Source of the DNA: Calophaca sinica
Lineage: Eukaryota; Streptophyta; Magnoliopsida; Fabales; Fabaceae
Reading direction: 5' to 3'
Assembly (NCBI GenBank): GCA_037113605.1
Contig: CM073734.1
Span: 48,289,985 to 48,353,984, forward strand
Length of the DNA stretch: 64,000 nt
Shown here: one piece after another, positions 45,948 through 58,270 of the stretch
Position numbering within the stretch: position 1 is the first letter of the stretch
Layout of the letters: every line of letters begins with the position of its first letter
Program-made: the position numbers and the translations under genes
The notes under the pieces: generated by a model
Seen by the model: only the letters and a program-made list of their open reading frames with translations
What the model was told of the DNA's origin: nothing
Databases searched by the model: none

Positions 45948-47096
45948 GTTTCCTTCAAGAATCAAGTGTTTCTCTCACTAAATTTTTTTCCAAGCTTTCC
46001 AAAAATGAAAGAAAACTGAAATGAATCAGCCAAATGAAGAAGGAGCCACGAAAATTTTGGGACAAGAATGGAAAGAAAATGTTCATTTAGTTAGGAATTA
46101 ACCAAACTAGTTACAAACTAACTACACTAACTAACTACAATTACAAAACAACCAATCCTATCCCTACACTTGTCAAGGAAGGTTCTAAGGATGAGATTCA
46201 TCTCCCCTAGTTTCTGGATTCACGCCCCCCAGCCCAAAATATCAAAATATTTCGTTTCGTCGCGTTCTCGCTCAATCGGGTGCGCGGCGTTACGCGTATA
46301 TTAGGGTTTTTCTATCAAAAACTCCAAAAATAAATCTAATAAATTATTCTATAATAAAAAATTATTAATCAACCAAAATTTGCCTAAAAATATTAGAAGT
46401 ATTTCTATGAATGTTGCTTTCTCAACTTACGAGCTAAAATGCTACTGCAATACAGTTCTAGGCGTAGAAAATACTTTATATTTTTTCTAATGTCAAAAAA
46501 TTCCAGAAACATTCCAATAAATCCTAAATATTGTAAAATACTAAGATCTCAAATTTTATAAAATTTGGATCAAGTTTGGGCATGTTTCAGTTAGAAACTC
46601 ACCCAATAGCCTAGTTACGGCATAATTCAATAGAATTCTCGCAACGCAATAAAAACTGTAAATTAGTGAGGATTACGAATTTCAATTTCTCTTGTCATCT
46701 AAATATTATTCAAACAATAAAATTATCAAGAAAAAATCATTAAAAATAAAAGTCTTATTAAATATGACATAAAACAGACAATTTAACAAGTAACTAAACA
46801 TCGAAAATCCAAACTGTAACTTAAAAATATCTATTAAGTCCTAAAATTATTTCTCATTCAATAAAATAACTTTCTTTGATCAAACAACAATTTTTCAAGA
46901 CTAATTCATATTAAAAACAGTATACATCTACACTGTCTCTTAATCTGAATTAATTACTAAAACAGTAAATTATTTACAATAAACCTTTGTAGTTCTTCGT
47001 ACTTTTAACAAACCATTGAGGTGATCAATCTCTATGATTTATTTTTAAGTAGTCAAAAACTGTAAAATAATTTTCATAAAAATTAGAATGTTACAC

Positions 47097-47997
47097 CCAT
47101 GCTCCTAGTTACTCTCCTGGTTGGCTCAGCAGTAACTTCACTTATCTTCTTCTTTCCTTTCCTTACAGGTTTTCTCACACCTTCTTCTTCTTTTTACATC
47201 TCAGCAATAACCTCCTCGAATAGAAGCTTCATTCTCCTCAAGTTCTCACTGGAGAAGGTTGGTACACTCATGGTTTTGAGTGCAACTCCAGCTTCTTCAG
47301 TGTGAAGCTCTTGAAGATGCCAAATCAAGCCTTGAGTTTCCATTATAGCAGAGAGCATCATTCCATAAGGAATGTTCAAGTTTTTTCCTTTTCTGGAGAA
47401 CATAATGTTTCTGCGCAGATGATCAAAAGAGGCTTGGCATGCTGAGTTTGGCCTTGGTCTCATAGTTCCACATCATGAACTTGTGGTCACTAGTGTCCGT
47501 GGATCCAAACTTCGGAACAATGCAGTACATTATGATCTTGAAGAGCACTCTGAACCTGTTCTTCATGTCTACAGCCTTAGAACTACCAGGTTTCTCATAG
47601 ATGAAGTCGTTGATTGTTTCCCAGCCACCAAAATCCCTTTCCCTGCCTTCTTTGATAACAGCTCCAGAATTAGGGCATTTGATAACATCAGCAATGATAT
47701 CCCGAGTGATCAGAATATTCTTCTTCTGAAGAAGCTGTAAATGGTGTTGTCCTTGTCCCGAGCATACATCAAAAATTCCTTTACCAGTTCCACATATACT
47801 GGGTAATTTTTCATACAAAAGAAATCCATTATACCTATATCAATGAAATCAGTTCGGAAGGGGTACCCTTTATCAGCTAAGTCTTGAAAGTTAACATGAT
47901 GTTCCACCATCACCTTCAGTTGGTGTTGCTCAGCGTTCACCAATGTAGGTTGAGGTTCTTCCTCAGGACCATAAGCAAACAGTTGTGGAGCGGCCAT
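47097..47997 (-). pseudogene. SIRE-2 post-pol ORF, N-terminal half
   Basis: It starts at the minus ATG at 47997 (MAAPQLFAYGPEEEPQPTLV). A putative plant transposon protein-like region follows, with DFFCMKNYPVYVELVKEFLM and, after a frameshift near 47710-47800, FRVLFKIIMYCIVPKFGS and NIPYGMMLSAIMETQGL. A basic stretch ending in RRVTRSMG adjoins the gypsy insertion at 47096. The last part is out of frame or past a taa near 47195. It is the counterpart of the SIRE-1 ORF at 13780, with similar length and order but low identity. Confidence 0.7.
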
Positions 47998-48643
47998 TTC
48001 AGGTACAGAGAATTGCAGAGAGAAGATAGAAGATGAAAAAGGGTTTAGGGTTACAAACAGTGAAGCTTCTCAGAGAGATAGTGTGGTTAGTGGGTGTTGT
48101 GAGTGAGTGAGTGGGTAATAAAACATGTTGAAGAAGGCAAACCGCCTTTTTCAATTTTCAAAATAAATGAAATAAATAATGTGTCGTTTCAAAACTAAAA
48201 TGTACCACACACTGAGTAAACGAGGCACATTAAAACTATCCTCGGGTAGTAAAAGATAATAATGACTCAGTGAGAGTAACTATCAGCCATTAATGCATCA
48301 ACTAGTCTCATAGATACACGTGTACACAAAGATTCCCAAAGGCATCATTGTGATAGATGCAACAGATTCATATGAACAGTCATCAAAACAGATGATACAA
48401 AAATTAAATAATAAAAAGATAATAAATTATAAGCAAATGATTTATAATTAAGCAATAATCAGAGCTAACATATAAACAGAGGCACACATCAGACAGACTC
48501 ACAGATGCAAACAGAGGCACGTGTGACCAACAGAGGCACGTGTGCAATAGAAGAAGCAGCAACAAAACAGAGGCAAATAAGCAATCAGACGCAGACATTT
48601 CAGAGGCACACAAAACAGAGGCAACCATATTCAAATTAAACAC
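47998..48643 (-). other. SIRE-2 spacer between pol and the post-pol ORF
   Basis: AT-rich non-coding sequence, with repeated plus-strand cagaggca phrases at 48480-48625. No gene is seen; the ORF 48404-48643 has no domain. Confidence 0.6.
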
Positions 48644-51600
48644 TTAATCCTTTATAAGATGAAAATTCAAATTCTTTATTATAAAGTTGAATCTATCTTC
48701 AGCAAGAGGTTTTGTAAAGATATCTGCCCATTGATGGTCAGTATCAATAAATTTAATTTCAAGTATCCCTTTCTGAACATAGTCTCTAAGAAAGCGATGT
48801 TTAATTTCAATATGTTTAGCACGTGAATGCAAAATAGGATTTTTAGTCAAACATATTGCAGAGGTATTATCACAGTATATAGGAATGTTACTCTCTTCAA
48901 TCTAGTAGTCCTCAAGCTGATACTTCAACCATAGTAGTTGTGAGCTACTACTTGCAGCAGATATATACTCAGCTTCTGCAGTTGATAGTGCAATTGTGCT
49001 TTACCTTTTGCTGGACCAAGAGATAAGGTTTGCTCCAAGAAATTGGCAGCCACCACTTGTGCTCTTTCTTTCAATTCTATCTCCAGTAAAGTCAGCATCA
49101 CATAAACCTACTAACTTGTAATTTTCTAAGTTCTTATAAAGCAAACCAAGGTTAGTAGTTCCTATGAGATACCTAAAGATTCTCTTAACAGCAGTTAAGT
49201 GAGATTCTGTAGGATCAGATTGAAATCTTGCATATAAGCAGACACTAAACATAATATCAGGCCTTGAGGTAGTAAGATAAAGGAGTGAACCGATCATACC
49301 TCTATATACCTTTTGGTCTATGTTTTTACTAGATTTATCTTTGCCGAATGCACATGTTGGATGCATTGGTGTGCTCATAGGTTTAGTTTCCTCAAGCTTG
49401 AACTTCTTTAGCAGTTCTGTCACATATTTAGTCTGATGGATATAGGTTCCATCTTGACATTGCTTGATTTGAATACCAAGGAAGAATTTTAATTCTCCCA
49501 TCATACTCATTTCAAACTCATTCTGCACAAGCTTAGAGAATTCCTCACAAAGAGATTCATTAGTAGCACCAAAGATAATATCATCAACATATATTTGAAC
49601 TATAATAAAATGCTTTCTAGATGATTTTCTAAATAGTGTAGTGTCCACCTGTCCTCTTTCAAAACCATTTGACATTAAAAAGGAACTTAATCTGTCATAC
49701 CAAGGTCTTGGAGCTTGTTTAAGACCATAAAGGGCCTTTATAAGTTTGAAAACATTTTCTCGATAAGCAATGTCTTCAAATCCAAGTGGTTGTTTTACAA
49801 ACACTTCCTCACTTATAAAACCTTTTAAAAATGCACTCTTAACATCTATTTGATATAAAGTAATGCCATGATGTACAACAAATGATAATAAGATTCTAAT
49901 TGCTTCAAGTCTAGCTACAGGAGCAAAGGTTTCAGTATAATCAATACTTTCCTCTTGTGAGTGCCCTTGAGCAACAAGTCTTACCTTATTTCTTACCACT
50001 TTGTCATCTTCATCAAGTTTGTTTCTGAAAACCCACTTCGTTCCAATGGCTTGCTTATCCTCTGGAGGAGGCATAAGCTTCCAAACATCATTCCTCTGAA
50101 ATTGATTGAGCTCTTCTTGCATAGCAAGTATCCATCCATCGTCTGGTAGTGCTTCATCAATTGTTTTGGGTTCTATTTCTGACAACAATGCAAAGTCTGA
50201 GTGTTCCCTGAGAGACGGTCTTGTTCTTGTTCTAACTCTATCACGTGGTTCGCCAGTAATCTGGTCCTTTGGGTGATGAGGTTTGAACTTCCAGTCTATT
50301 ATTGGTTCTTCTGGGATCTTATCTCCAGACGCAGAACCAGACAAAGAATCAGAGTCAGCACCTGTGACACCTTCATCTGTTTCTTTCTTATCTGTAAATT
50401 TGCAAAGACTTCATCTAGCTCTGAAGTTTCATTGTCAGGCTTCTTGTCATCAAATTCACATGCATAGATTCATCAACAATTAATGTTTCTTTGTTGTATA
50501 CTCTGTAAGCTTTAGAGCATTCAGAATATCCTAAAAAGATAGCTTTGTGCGATTTTGAATCAAATTTTCCAAAATTGTCCTTTGTATTAAGAACAAAGCA
50601 GTCACATCCAAAATGGTGAAAGTATGAATTGTTGGGTTTTCTTCCTTTCCACAATTCATAAGGAGGCTTATCCATGATAGGTCTGATATTGATTCTATTT
50701 TGAATATAACATGCAATGTTTACTGCTTCTGCCCAAAAGTGTTTTGCAATATTAGTTTCATGAATCATGGTTCTGGCCATTTCTTGTAAAGATCTATTTT
50801 TCCTTTCTACAACACCATTTTGTTGTGGTGTTCTAGGGGATGAAAAATTGTGAAAGATGCCATGCTCTTCACAAAAGTTTTGAAATGATTCATTTTCAAA
50901 TTCTCCACCATGATCACTTCTAATGGTTGTAATACAAAAACCTTTTTCATTTTGCACTTGTTTGCAGAACACAAAAAATATTGCAAATGACTCATCCTTG
51001 TGAGCTAGGAATTCTACCCATGTCCATCTAGTATAGTCATCAACAATAACAAGCTCATATTTCTTTCCAGACAAAGATGCAGTTCTAGTTGGACCAATTA
51101 AATCTAAATGCAAAAGCTCAAGTGGCCTTGAGGTGGAAACAATATTTTTGGATTCAAAAGAAGATTTTGTTTGTTTCCCTTTTTGGCATGCTTCACAAAG
51201 AGCATCAGATTGATACCTAAGATTTGGTAGGCCTCTAACAAGTTCTTTCTTGTTAAGCTTTGAGATTAACCTCAAGCTAGCATGCCCAATCTTTTGTGCG
51301 AAGTCTATTGCTCTTCATCAACTGACAAAAAGCATTTTACATTTTGATTTGCCAACGCAGGAAGTTTTATTTTATCAATATTGTTCTTTCTCTTTGCTTT
51401 AAAGAAAATGAATCCATCCTTTTTGCTTTTGACTATACAGGCATTATCACTAAAACCAACATCATAACCACTATCGCATAATTGACTTACACTTAGTAGG
51501 TTATGCTTCAGGCTATCAACCAGTAAGACATTATCAATAGAAGGTAGGAGTTTCTCACCAACTTTTCCACTTCCAATGATTTTACCTTTTTGGTTTTCTC

Positions 51601-51685
51601 CGAAACCTACTGTTTCACTTTCTTTAAATTGGAGTTCTTGGAACATATGCCTTTCTCCCGTCATGTGACGTGAGCATCCACTATC
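48644..51685 (-). pseudogene. pol: SIRE-2 pol: protease, integrase, reverse transcriptase, RNase H, broken
   Basis: From the frameshift site at 51689 the pol frame reads DSGCSRHMTGE (protease), then the segment 51305-51664. A tag and small frame change near 51300 break the GAG-pre-integrase block. The next ORF (50415-51275) holds the integrase core with TIRSDHGGEFENESF and PQQNGVVERKNRSLQ. After a shift near 50400, ORF 49001-50344 holds RT: GTKWVFRNKLDEDDKVVRNK, LYQIDVKSAFLKGF, and the catalytic IYVDDIIFGATN near 49590. RNase H follows, but a taa at 49001 (Gln position) and a tag near 48905 interrupt it. It ends HQWADIFTKPLAEDRFNF with the stop at 48644. It is less damaged than SIRE-1 in RT. 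Confidence 0.9.
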
Positions 51686-51689
51686 TAAG
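51683..51689 (-). promoter_or_regulatory. Candidate +1 frameshift site of SIRE-2
   Basis: On the element strand the gag frame is GTA-CTT-AGA-TAG: a stop follows AGA directly. Skipping the A after CTT gives L-D-S-G-C, in frame with pol. Position and direction are the same as in SIRE-1 at 10252. Confidence 0.55.
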
Positions 51690-53366
51690 TACTAGGACTG
51701 GTGTTGTAACTCTGTTGCTAAGCAGATCTGCAACATATACAATTTTGTCCTTAGGTACCCAAATCTTTTTGGGTCCTCTTTTGTTAGTTCTATAAGGAAA
51801 CTTGTCCTTCTTATTTTTCAATTCATAACAAGTACTTCTAATGTGTCCTTTCTTATTGCAAAAGGTACAAAGCAGACAGTCACTATGATTGTTGGTATCT
51901 TTAGTTTTCAAATTTGTGTTTTGAAAAGTGGGTTCCTCTGGTTTGAAACCAAGACCCTTTTTACCATTTTGGCTTATGCCGCAAATCATAGATGCTTGTT
52001 TGCTTCGTGTAACACATTTAGCAAGGAATCTTTGAAATCCTTCTTCATATTTTGAAGAGTTACATTCAACCTTTTGCTCAGTCTTAGAGCTATCATTCAC
52101 CAAACAGTGATTTTCAGCTTTGAGTTTCTCATTCTCCTCATTGAGTATTTGAAATTCTTTTGAAAGTTTTGAGAATTTCTTTTTCAAAGCTTTATACTCA
52201 GTGTTGAGTTTAGAAGACTCATCTAATAGTTCATCAAAAGCTATTTCAATATCAAAAGATGGATTAAAATCTACCTCTTCAACTTCTTCTTCATTGTCTG
52301 ACCCTATAGTAGCCATTAGAGCCATGTTTGCGTGTTCCTCATCATCATCAGATGAAGATTAATCTGAATCATCCCATATTGCCATGAGACCTTTGTTCTT
52401 CTTGCTTTTAAAACCACCTTTCCTTGGTTTCTCAAGTTGTGGACATTCAGACTTGAAATGTCCTGGCTTTTTGCACTCGTAGCAAGTAACTTGGCTTTTG
52501 TCCTTATTGTCCTTCTTATCCCTTGAGTCTTGCCTTTCCCTTGAGTCCGTCTTGTGGAACTGCTTTCTGAACCTTCCTTTGTTTTTCCACATACGTTGAA
52601 TTTTCCTTGATATTAAGGAAATTTTTTTGTCCGTGTCTCCATCGCTCTCATCAGACGATGCTTCGTCTATTTCAAGTTCAGCTTGTAGAGCTTAGGAGGA
52701 AGATGCTTTGTTTGTAGATTCCAAAGCAATAGACTTTGATTTCTTAGGAGGTTCTTCTTCATCTAGCTTAAGCTCATAAACTCTCAAGGAACTCAGAAGA
52801 TCTTCAAGTCGCAAGGCATTTAGGTCCTTTACTTCCTGAATAGCAATGACCATAGGTCTCCACTTCTTTGGCAGGTTTCTTAAGATTTTCTTAATGTGAT
52901 CAGTAGTGGTATAGCTTTTCTTAAGAACCTTTAGACCATGAACTAGTGTTTAGAATCTTCCAAACATAGTTTCAATGCTTTCACCCTCATCCATTTTGAA
53001 GAGTTCATATTGCCTAACCAAGTAATTAGCTTTGGTTTCTTACACTTGGGAAGTACCCTCACAAGCCAAGGCTAATGAGTCCCAAATCTCCTTGGCAGTA
53101 TCATTCTTTCTGCATTTCTCGTATTCCTTCTTAGAGAAAGCATAGATAAGGAAATATCTTGCTTTCTGATGTAGTTGATAAGCTTTCTTATGCTCTTATG
53201 TCCATTTATCCCTAAGAATGGAATTTTCATTGGAATCAACTGGTTCGGTGTATTGTTTTTGAACCATATCCCAGAGTTCGAGTTGGTGAGACTCGAAGAA
53301 GGACTTAACTTTATCTTTCCAGTAGTCGAAGTTTTTCCAACGACCACCAGCTTCGTTGCTTGCCAT
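51684..53366 (-). pseudogene. gag: SIRE-2 gag, broken
   Basis: It starts at the minus ATG at 53366 (MASNEAGGRWKNFDYWKDKV) and reads through a UBN2-type gag domain with several stops (near 53200, 53040, 52950 and 52695). The CCHC knuckle CYECKKPGHFKSEC is in 52359-52592. A tag lies at 52359, then ORF 51681-52325 carries a Lys/Leu coiled coil (ALKKKFSKLSKEFQIL) and a second knuckle CTFCNKKGHIRSTC near 51860. The end (PKKIWVPKDKIVYVADLLS) leads to the frameshift heptamer. Its layout is the same as SIRE-1 gag. Confidence 0.87.
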
Positions 53367-53423
53367 GAATAAAGAATAAAATCTTTTCTTCTTACACTGT
53401 TAAGTGCTCAACCAAGAGGCCGA

Positions 53424-53436
53424 GCTCTGGTACCAA
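53424..53436 (-). other. SIRE-2 primer-binding site
   Basis: On the minus strand TTGGTACCAGAGC starts two bases after the 5' LTR. It is the tRNA-Met site with one T to C change. Confidence 0.8.
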
Positions 53437-53437
53437 T

Positions 53438-54885
53438 TGAACGTGGCAAAACCACAAGAAAGGGGGGTTTGAATTGGGTTTTAGAAATCTTTTCGCAAAG
53501 CTTGTGTGTTTATGAAAACTTTTTCAAAACAACTCGTTAATAAAATAAGGCAGTACGTAAGTAAAGAGAAGACAGAAGAGAGTGACATAGTGATTTATAC
53601 TAGTTCACTATCACCTGATAGCTACGTCTAGTCCCTTCACAGACTTGAAGGATTTCTCCACTATAATCAACATGATTACACTTGAGAGTATAATACAGCC
53701 AAACTGACTATACTCACAACTTTTTTGAACGACTTAGTACAGTCAAGCCTCTAAGGAATGCAGCCACTAGTGGGCCAAATACAATGTTCAAAAATGTTTT
53801 GAAGCAATATCAGATAACTCTCATAGAGAGGATATATAATGAAAAACTTAAGCACAATGAATAACTTTCAAACTGAAAGAATAAAAACGATTAAGTGCTT
53901 TGTTCAATGTGATCTCAAATACTTGGAATGATTCTTGGTTGCTCACTTTGTATCACATCGTTAACCTACTTCAGTGGATGAAGTAAGGTATATATAGCTA
54001 GGGTTATGAATAGTGATGTTGTGACCTAACAGCTCTTTTCACCTAGGTCAAAAGACTTCAGATCCCCTTTTTGTGGCTTTAGCAAGTCACGTTATTTTTC
54101 ACTCTACTCAAAGCATACTGACACAGCAGACAAAATCTGAGTGTTTGCCTCTTATGAGCTTTTTGAATATTAGACCCTTCAAGAGCAAGTTTCCTGATAA
54201 TTATATTCGTTGACATTCCCTTCGGCCTCGTACATTAAAATGCTTCATCAATAAGGTCTCTTAAATATGTGAAGTAGCCTTAAATAAGCTTCAGTCTGTT
54301 TCCTATCAGAGCTACACTGTTCACCAGAGTGAGCTTGAAATAGAGACAACTTCTTCAGCGTAGAATTCATTTGTCTTTCATATAACAGAGAGTCTTGTAG
54401 AATTGCATGAAGGCTTCCAAAGAGTGGTCTAACCATAGTCTGTTGTATGCGTTGACTGAAGACCAGAGCATTGACCAAACAGAATGTGGTCTCAATAGAA
54501 TGTTGTCTACCAGAGCGTTGACTGACCAAACAAAGTTGACCGAGTCAAGAGCTAGTCTTGCCAGAGTTTGGTTTACCAACTGAGTTGACTGGTCAAACAT
54601 CGTTGACTAAGTCATGTATGGTCTCACCAGAGCGTTGACCACCAACAGAGTTAACTAACTTCAGAGCAAGACTTTCACATCATGTCAGCATCAAAACAGA
54701 GGATCAATGCCAGACTTAGATGTGTGAAATTCAAGATTTCAATAAGTCTTCTGAGATATCTTCTTTTGATAAATAGTGATTTCTGCACACTAATAAACAC
54801 ATCAGAGAATAAATTATTCTCTTAATCATTTGTTATCATCAAAACAATTAAGGGTCATTGTTTCTGAATCCACTTGATTCCAACA
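53438..54885 (-). repeat. SIRE-2 5' LTR
   Basis: 1448 bp, closely matching 28837-30264. The TATA box is at about 53986-53998 and the TTGAC cluster at about 54450-54640. The minus ORFs inside (54248-54600) are not genes. Confidence 0.92.
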
Positions 54886-55635
54886 ATCTGGTTCTCAAAC
54901 TCCACCTGATATGCATAATAAAAAAATAAACCAAAATTAATTACAAAAACATGAGAATTAAACCAAATAAGTAAATATAAAATTATTACCTGAGTTAGCC
55001 TCGACCGCTCATCAACGAAGTCATTGTCAAACTTCCGAATCTGGACACGGCGATGCAACTCGTGTAATGCCACTGGTCGCTTTAAGGACCTCTCCTACAA
55101 TATATTAAGGAGACATAGCAATTAAAAATCAATGGTAATGAATTAAGGTTAAATTATATAAAAGTAACTCGTGTGTATACCATGCGCTCCCGTATCTGTG
55201 CAGTGCTGATAGATCCTCCTGTGTGTAGACTACCACCTTTCTCAGATGCCCTACTTTTCTTTGCCACCTTTGAAGATTTCGGCCATTTGTCACCCCTCCA
55301 ATGCTGACACAACACCTCCCAAATATTAACAACTATCCATTTGGAACATTTGTCCTTTTGGCGGTCATCCCTAAACATGTCAGCGAGGCGGGCTCCAGCT
55401 CTACGATGAAAGTTTTTCTCTACATATGCCTCGTGCTCTTTATTCCAAGTACATTTGCCCTGTATCATATAACAAAAATAAATTGGTTAATAAATAAGCA
55501 TAATTAAAATTAAAAATAACATATGCATGAGATAATAACATCAATACATATGCATGAAATAATAATTTGCAACTTACTTTGAAAGCGTTAAACATCATGG
55601 CTTTATCATTTTTGTTACTTTTAATTTCCTTCCTG
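54886..55635 (-). pseudogene. CACTA-encoded plant transposase-like ORF, middle exons
   Basis: Minus-strand exons: 55635-55578 (cut by the TAT-type LTR, ends MFNAFK, donor gtaagt), 55459-55181 (starts after acag, with CSKWIVVNIWEVLCQHWRGD and ASEKGGSLHTGGSIS, ends before gtatac), 55094-54989 (RPVALHELHRRVQIRKF, donor gtaata), and 54905-54886 (after atcag), which is cut by SIRE-2 and resumes at 28836. The Trp-rich block followed by SEKGGSLHTGGSIS is a hallmark of Ptta/En/Spm plant transposases (Transposase_24). Splice sites look intact, but the insertions and TAG codons make it non-functional. Confidence 0.75.
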
Positions 55636-57879
55636 TGACAACCACCGAAAAATTTCAATGGAGCCGCCACCAATATTTATTTTTAGGAAATATTGGAAAA
55701 CCTATTTTTAAAAATGATTTGAAAGTTGGTCTTCGAACCAAATTTTGAGTTCGGGAGTTGGTTACGTATAGGGAAGGTATTAGCACCCCTAAAACGCCCA
55801 TAAAAATGGTACCTTTAATTGTTTTAAAAAAATGTTTGCCTTGAAAAAATACTCCCTTAATGAAATTTATTTATTTTTATTTTTTAGAAAAAAAAAAAGA
55901 AGCTGCAAAACAACCGAATCGTGCGAGTGGCATTTTAGGACTTCTAATCATTTAATGAAAAAGATAGACATAAAAAGTTATGTTCTTATAAAGTAGTAAT
56001 AGAGGCAAAGACTTGGTCTCGGGTCCTCCGAATTCAAGTTGCAACAAGTTTCTTTAAAGAAGAAAATGGGCCGAGACCCCAACGTTATTCACATTTTCTA
56101 TGCTACAGGCCACAGGCTCAAATTACAAACAACTCCTAAATCCAAACCCTTTCATTCAAATTCATTCCGGACATTTCACTTTTAAAGAGATTCCCGTTAT
56201 AATAAAATATAATATGAAATGGACTCATTAATAAGAAAAGAAAAAAATAAAAATAGTTCTTGCTAAATAATACTGATTACCGAATCTTATCAATCAGCAT
56301 GGATATTTACACTGGAAAAAATATAAAAATAAATTTATTACCCGTTTTAAAACAAAAGAGAAAGAGAGAAAAATGAAACAAAAACGTAACCCTAATCTGG
56401 GTTTACTGAAAATCCTAATCCTACTTTGATATTCATGGTGGCATAAATAAATCCAGACAAATAAACTGGTGATAAAAAAAGGAAACAACGAAAGGTAGAA
56501 GAAAATTGGATTCTTTATTACAGTCCCAGATTCAATACATATTCATGCCAAGAAACAAAATAATAACAAGAACAGAGGGATAGAAAAATGAAAACCTGGG
56601 AATGTGCTCTTGGCCCAAATTTTTTTTTTTACACTGAAGCAAGGCAAACGAAAAATTAAAAAGAAAACCTAGAGCTATATTGTTTACTCTCTTTTCCCTT
56701 TTTCTTATTTTCGAGTGACCTCACTTTTGCTTCTGATCGTGAACCTTTCTTTGATTTTTGATCCAATTCGCTTTCCTTCTTTGGGTTCTCTCTTGTGCTC
56801 TCGGTTTCCACTCGTGGGTTCCTCCTCCTGGTCTTTGTGTTCTTGAGAACCTTTTATAGCCTTGTAGAATCTGAGACAAAAATAGCAATAAATCAGAGAA
56901 AAAATAAAAAGAAAATAAAGAAACAAGATGAGATAAGAAAACTGAAAAAATGGAAAGAAACACTCCTTGATTTTTGTGTAGCAATCCGCACGTTTCTCCT
57001 CCTCCTTTTTCGTGAATCCTCATTTATCATTTGAATTTGGACTGAATCACAACAAACGAAGGGAAGATTTGGTTTCGGTTTTAGAGGGATTCGGTTTGGA
57101 GATTGAGATTGAGGAAGAAAGAGGAAAGAAAATGGAAGATTGAGGAAGAAATTGGAAAGGAGGTGGGGGAGGAGGTTGCATCGCAAATGGAGGTTCTAGG
57201 GTTAGGGTTGGTCTTGATGGAAAAAGGAAAGAAGAGGTTGAGAGAGAGGGAGAGCGCCACAGCCTCATTGAGAAAGGGAGGGAGGTGAGCTGCGGCTTGG
57301 TTTAGGGTTAGGGAAGAAGGAAGAAGAAAGTGAGGAGAAAAAGGGAGATGGAGTGAGTCGAGAGAGAGGAGAGAACGACATGGCTGAAGGGAGGAAATGA
57401 AGTTGAGGGAATTAGGGTTATTAGTTTTTCAGGGTTATACAGAATGGGCTGGATATAGGCCGTGCGTGAAGCTGGAGGGAAACTGGGCTAGATGGAGCTT
57501 GAGGGGTGCGAGGAGAAAACGAGGTGCAAGAAGCAAGCAGAGGAGTGAGGCGCAGGGGTGTGGAAAAAAAATGGGGGTGCACGAGTAAAAGAGGTGTGGG
57601 CTGATGCTTTAGGAAAGAAAAAGGCAGCGTGGGGGGTGGCATGCTAGGCTGTGCTGCTATATGCACCCCCAGTATTGCTATTTACATCCCCTTTCTTAAA
57701 AAAAAAACATTTTATTTTATTTCTTCTTTTTTCATTTTTCTTTCTCTCTTTTTTTTTTGCCTTTATTTCTTTTTCTTTTTATCATAAGACCAAACATATT
57801 ATTGTTATTATTACTACTGTTTTAATAAGTAAAAATAAATTAATTAAATTAAAAGGCCGGACAAAATTAGGGTACTACA
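55636..57879 (-). repeat. 3' LTR of the TAT-type element
   Basis: 2244 bp, next to the polypurine tract. It contains A/T and purine-rich tracts; the ORFs on either strand (56294-57666) are low-complexity and repeat in the other LTR, so none is called. Confidence 0.9.
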
Positions 57880-57893
57880 GCTGCCCCTCCTTA
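57880..57893 (-). other. Polypurine tract of the TAT-type element
   Basis: The element strand reads aaggaggggcagc directly before the LTR start TGTAGTACC. Confidence 0.8.
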
Positions 57894-58016
57894 ATTACAC
57901 TTTACTCGAAGGTCTCTGTACATTCGTTGTAAAAGGTAATTAAGGATAAAGGACTTTAATTTTGTCCAGAACGAAATTGTTTGGGGATGCGAGATTGGCT
58001 CCCGACTTTACTTTGG

Positions 58017-58230
58017 GATTCTAGGTCTGATTCCTAGTGAATTCCCGGTAAGGCATATGTTTGGTTCTTAACTCTTACAAAATTGGTGAGAGATTCTAGG
58101 TTCGATTCCTAGTGAATTCCCGGTAAGGCGTAGGTTTGGTTCCTAACTCTTACAAAATTGATAAGAAATTCTAGGTTTGATTCCTAGTGAATCTCGGTAA
58201 GGCATAGGTCTGATTCCTAACCCTCACATC
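58017..58230. repeat. Tandem array, about 75-bp unit, three copies
   Basis: Units start near 58017, 58092 and 58167, each with gattctaggt, gattcctagtgaatt, cggtaaggc and cctaactcttacaaaatt. Confidence 0.85.
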
Positions 58231-58270
58231 TTTGGTATTGATTACTTCCCTACTTAGGGAAAGTTTAGTG

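Larger units (their letters stand above)
32584..47096 (-). mobile_element. Deletion derivative of a Tekay-like gypsy element: 5' LTR, leader remnant and tip of the 3' LTR
   Basis: On the minus strand the LTR starts TGTAACATTC at 47096 and ends GGTGTTACA at 32659. It is followed by TGGTATCAGAGC (32643-32654), a 60-base leader remnant, and a second terminus CGGGGTGTTACA ending at 32584. So almost the whole internal region and 3' LTR are gone. The LTR is split by the chromovirus into 32659-35946 and 45953-47096 (about 4.4 kb). Its ends match the solo LTR at 4369-26771. It lies in the post-pol ORF of SIRE-2. No clean duplication was found; the flanks are atggg and actag on the minus strand. Confidence 0.75.
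28837..54885 (-). mobile_element. SIRE-2: Ty1-copia element of the SIRE type, minus strand, with nested gypsy elements
   Basis: LTRs at 28837-30264 and 53438-54885 read, on the minus strand, TGTTGGAATCAAG to CCACGTTCA. The flanks are atttg (28832-28836) and atctg (54886-54890), a 5-bp duplication with one change. Minus-strand order: 5' LTR, PBS, gag, pol, post-pol ORF, polypurine tract, 3' LTR. The LTRs differ greatly from those of SIRE-1, so it is another family of the same lineage. Without the inserted gypsy block the element is about 11.5 kb. Confidence 0.93.

Noticed and set aside
56294..57666. ORFs in the TAT-type LTR (also 63367-63934)
   Set aside because: They are low-complexity, overlap on both strands and are duplicated with the LTR.
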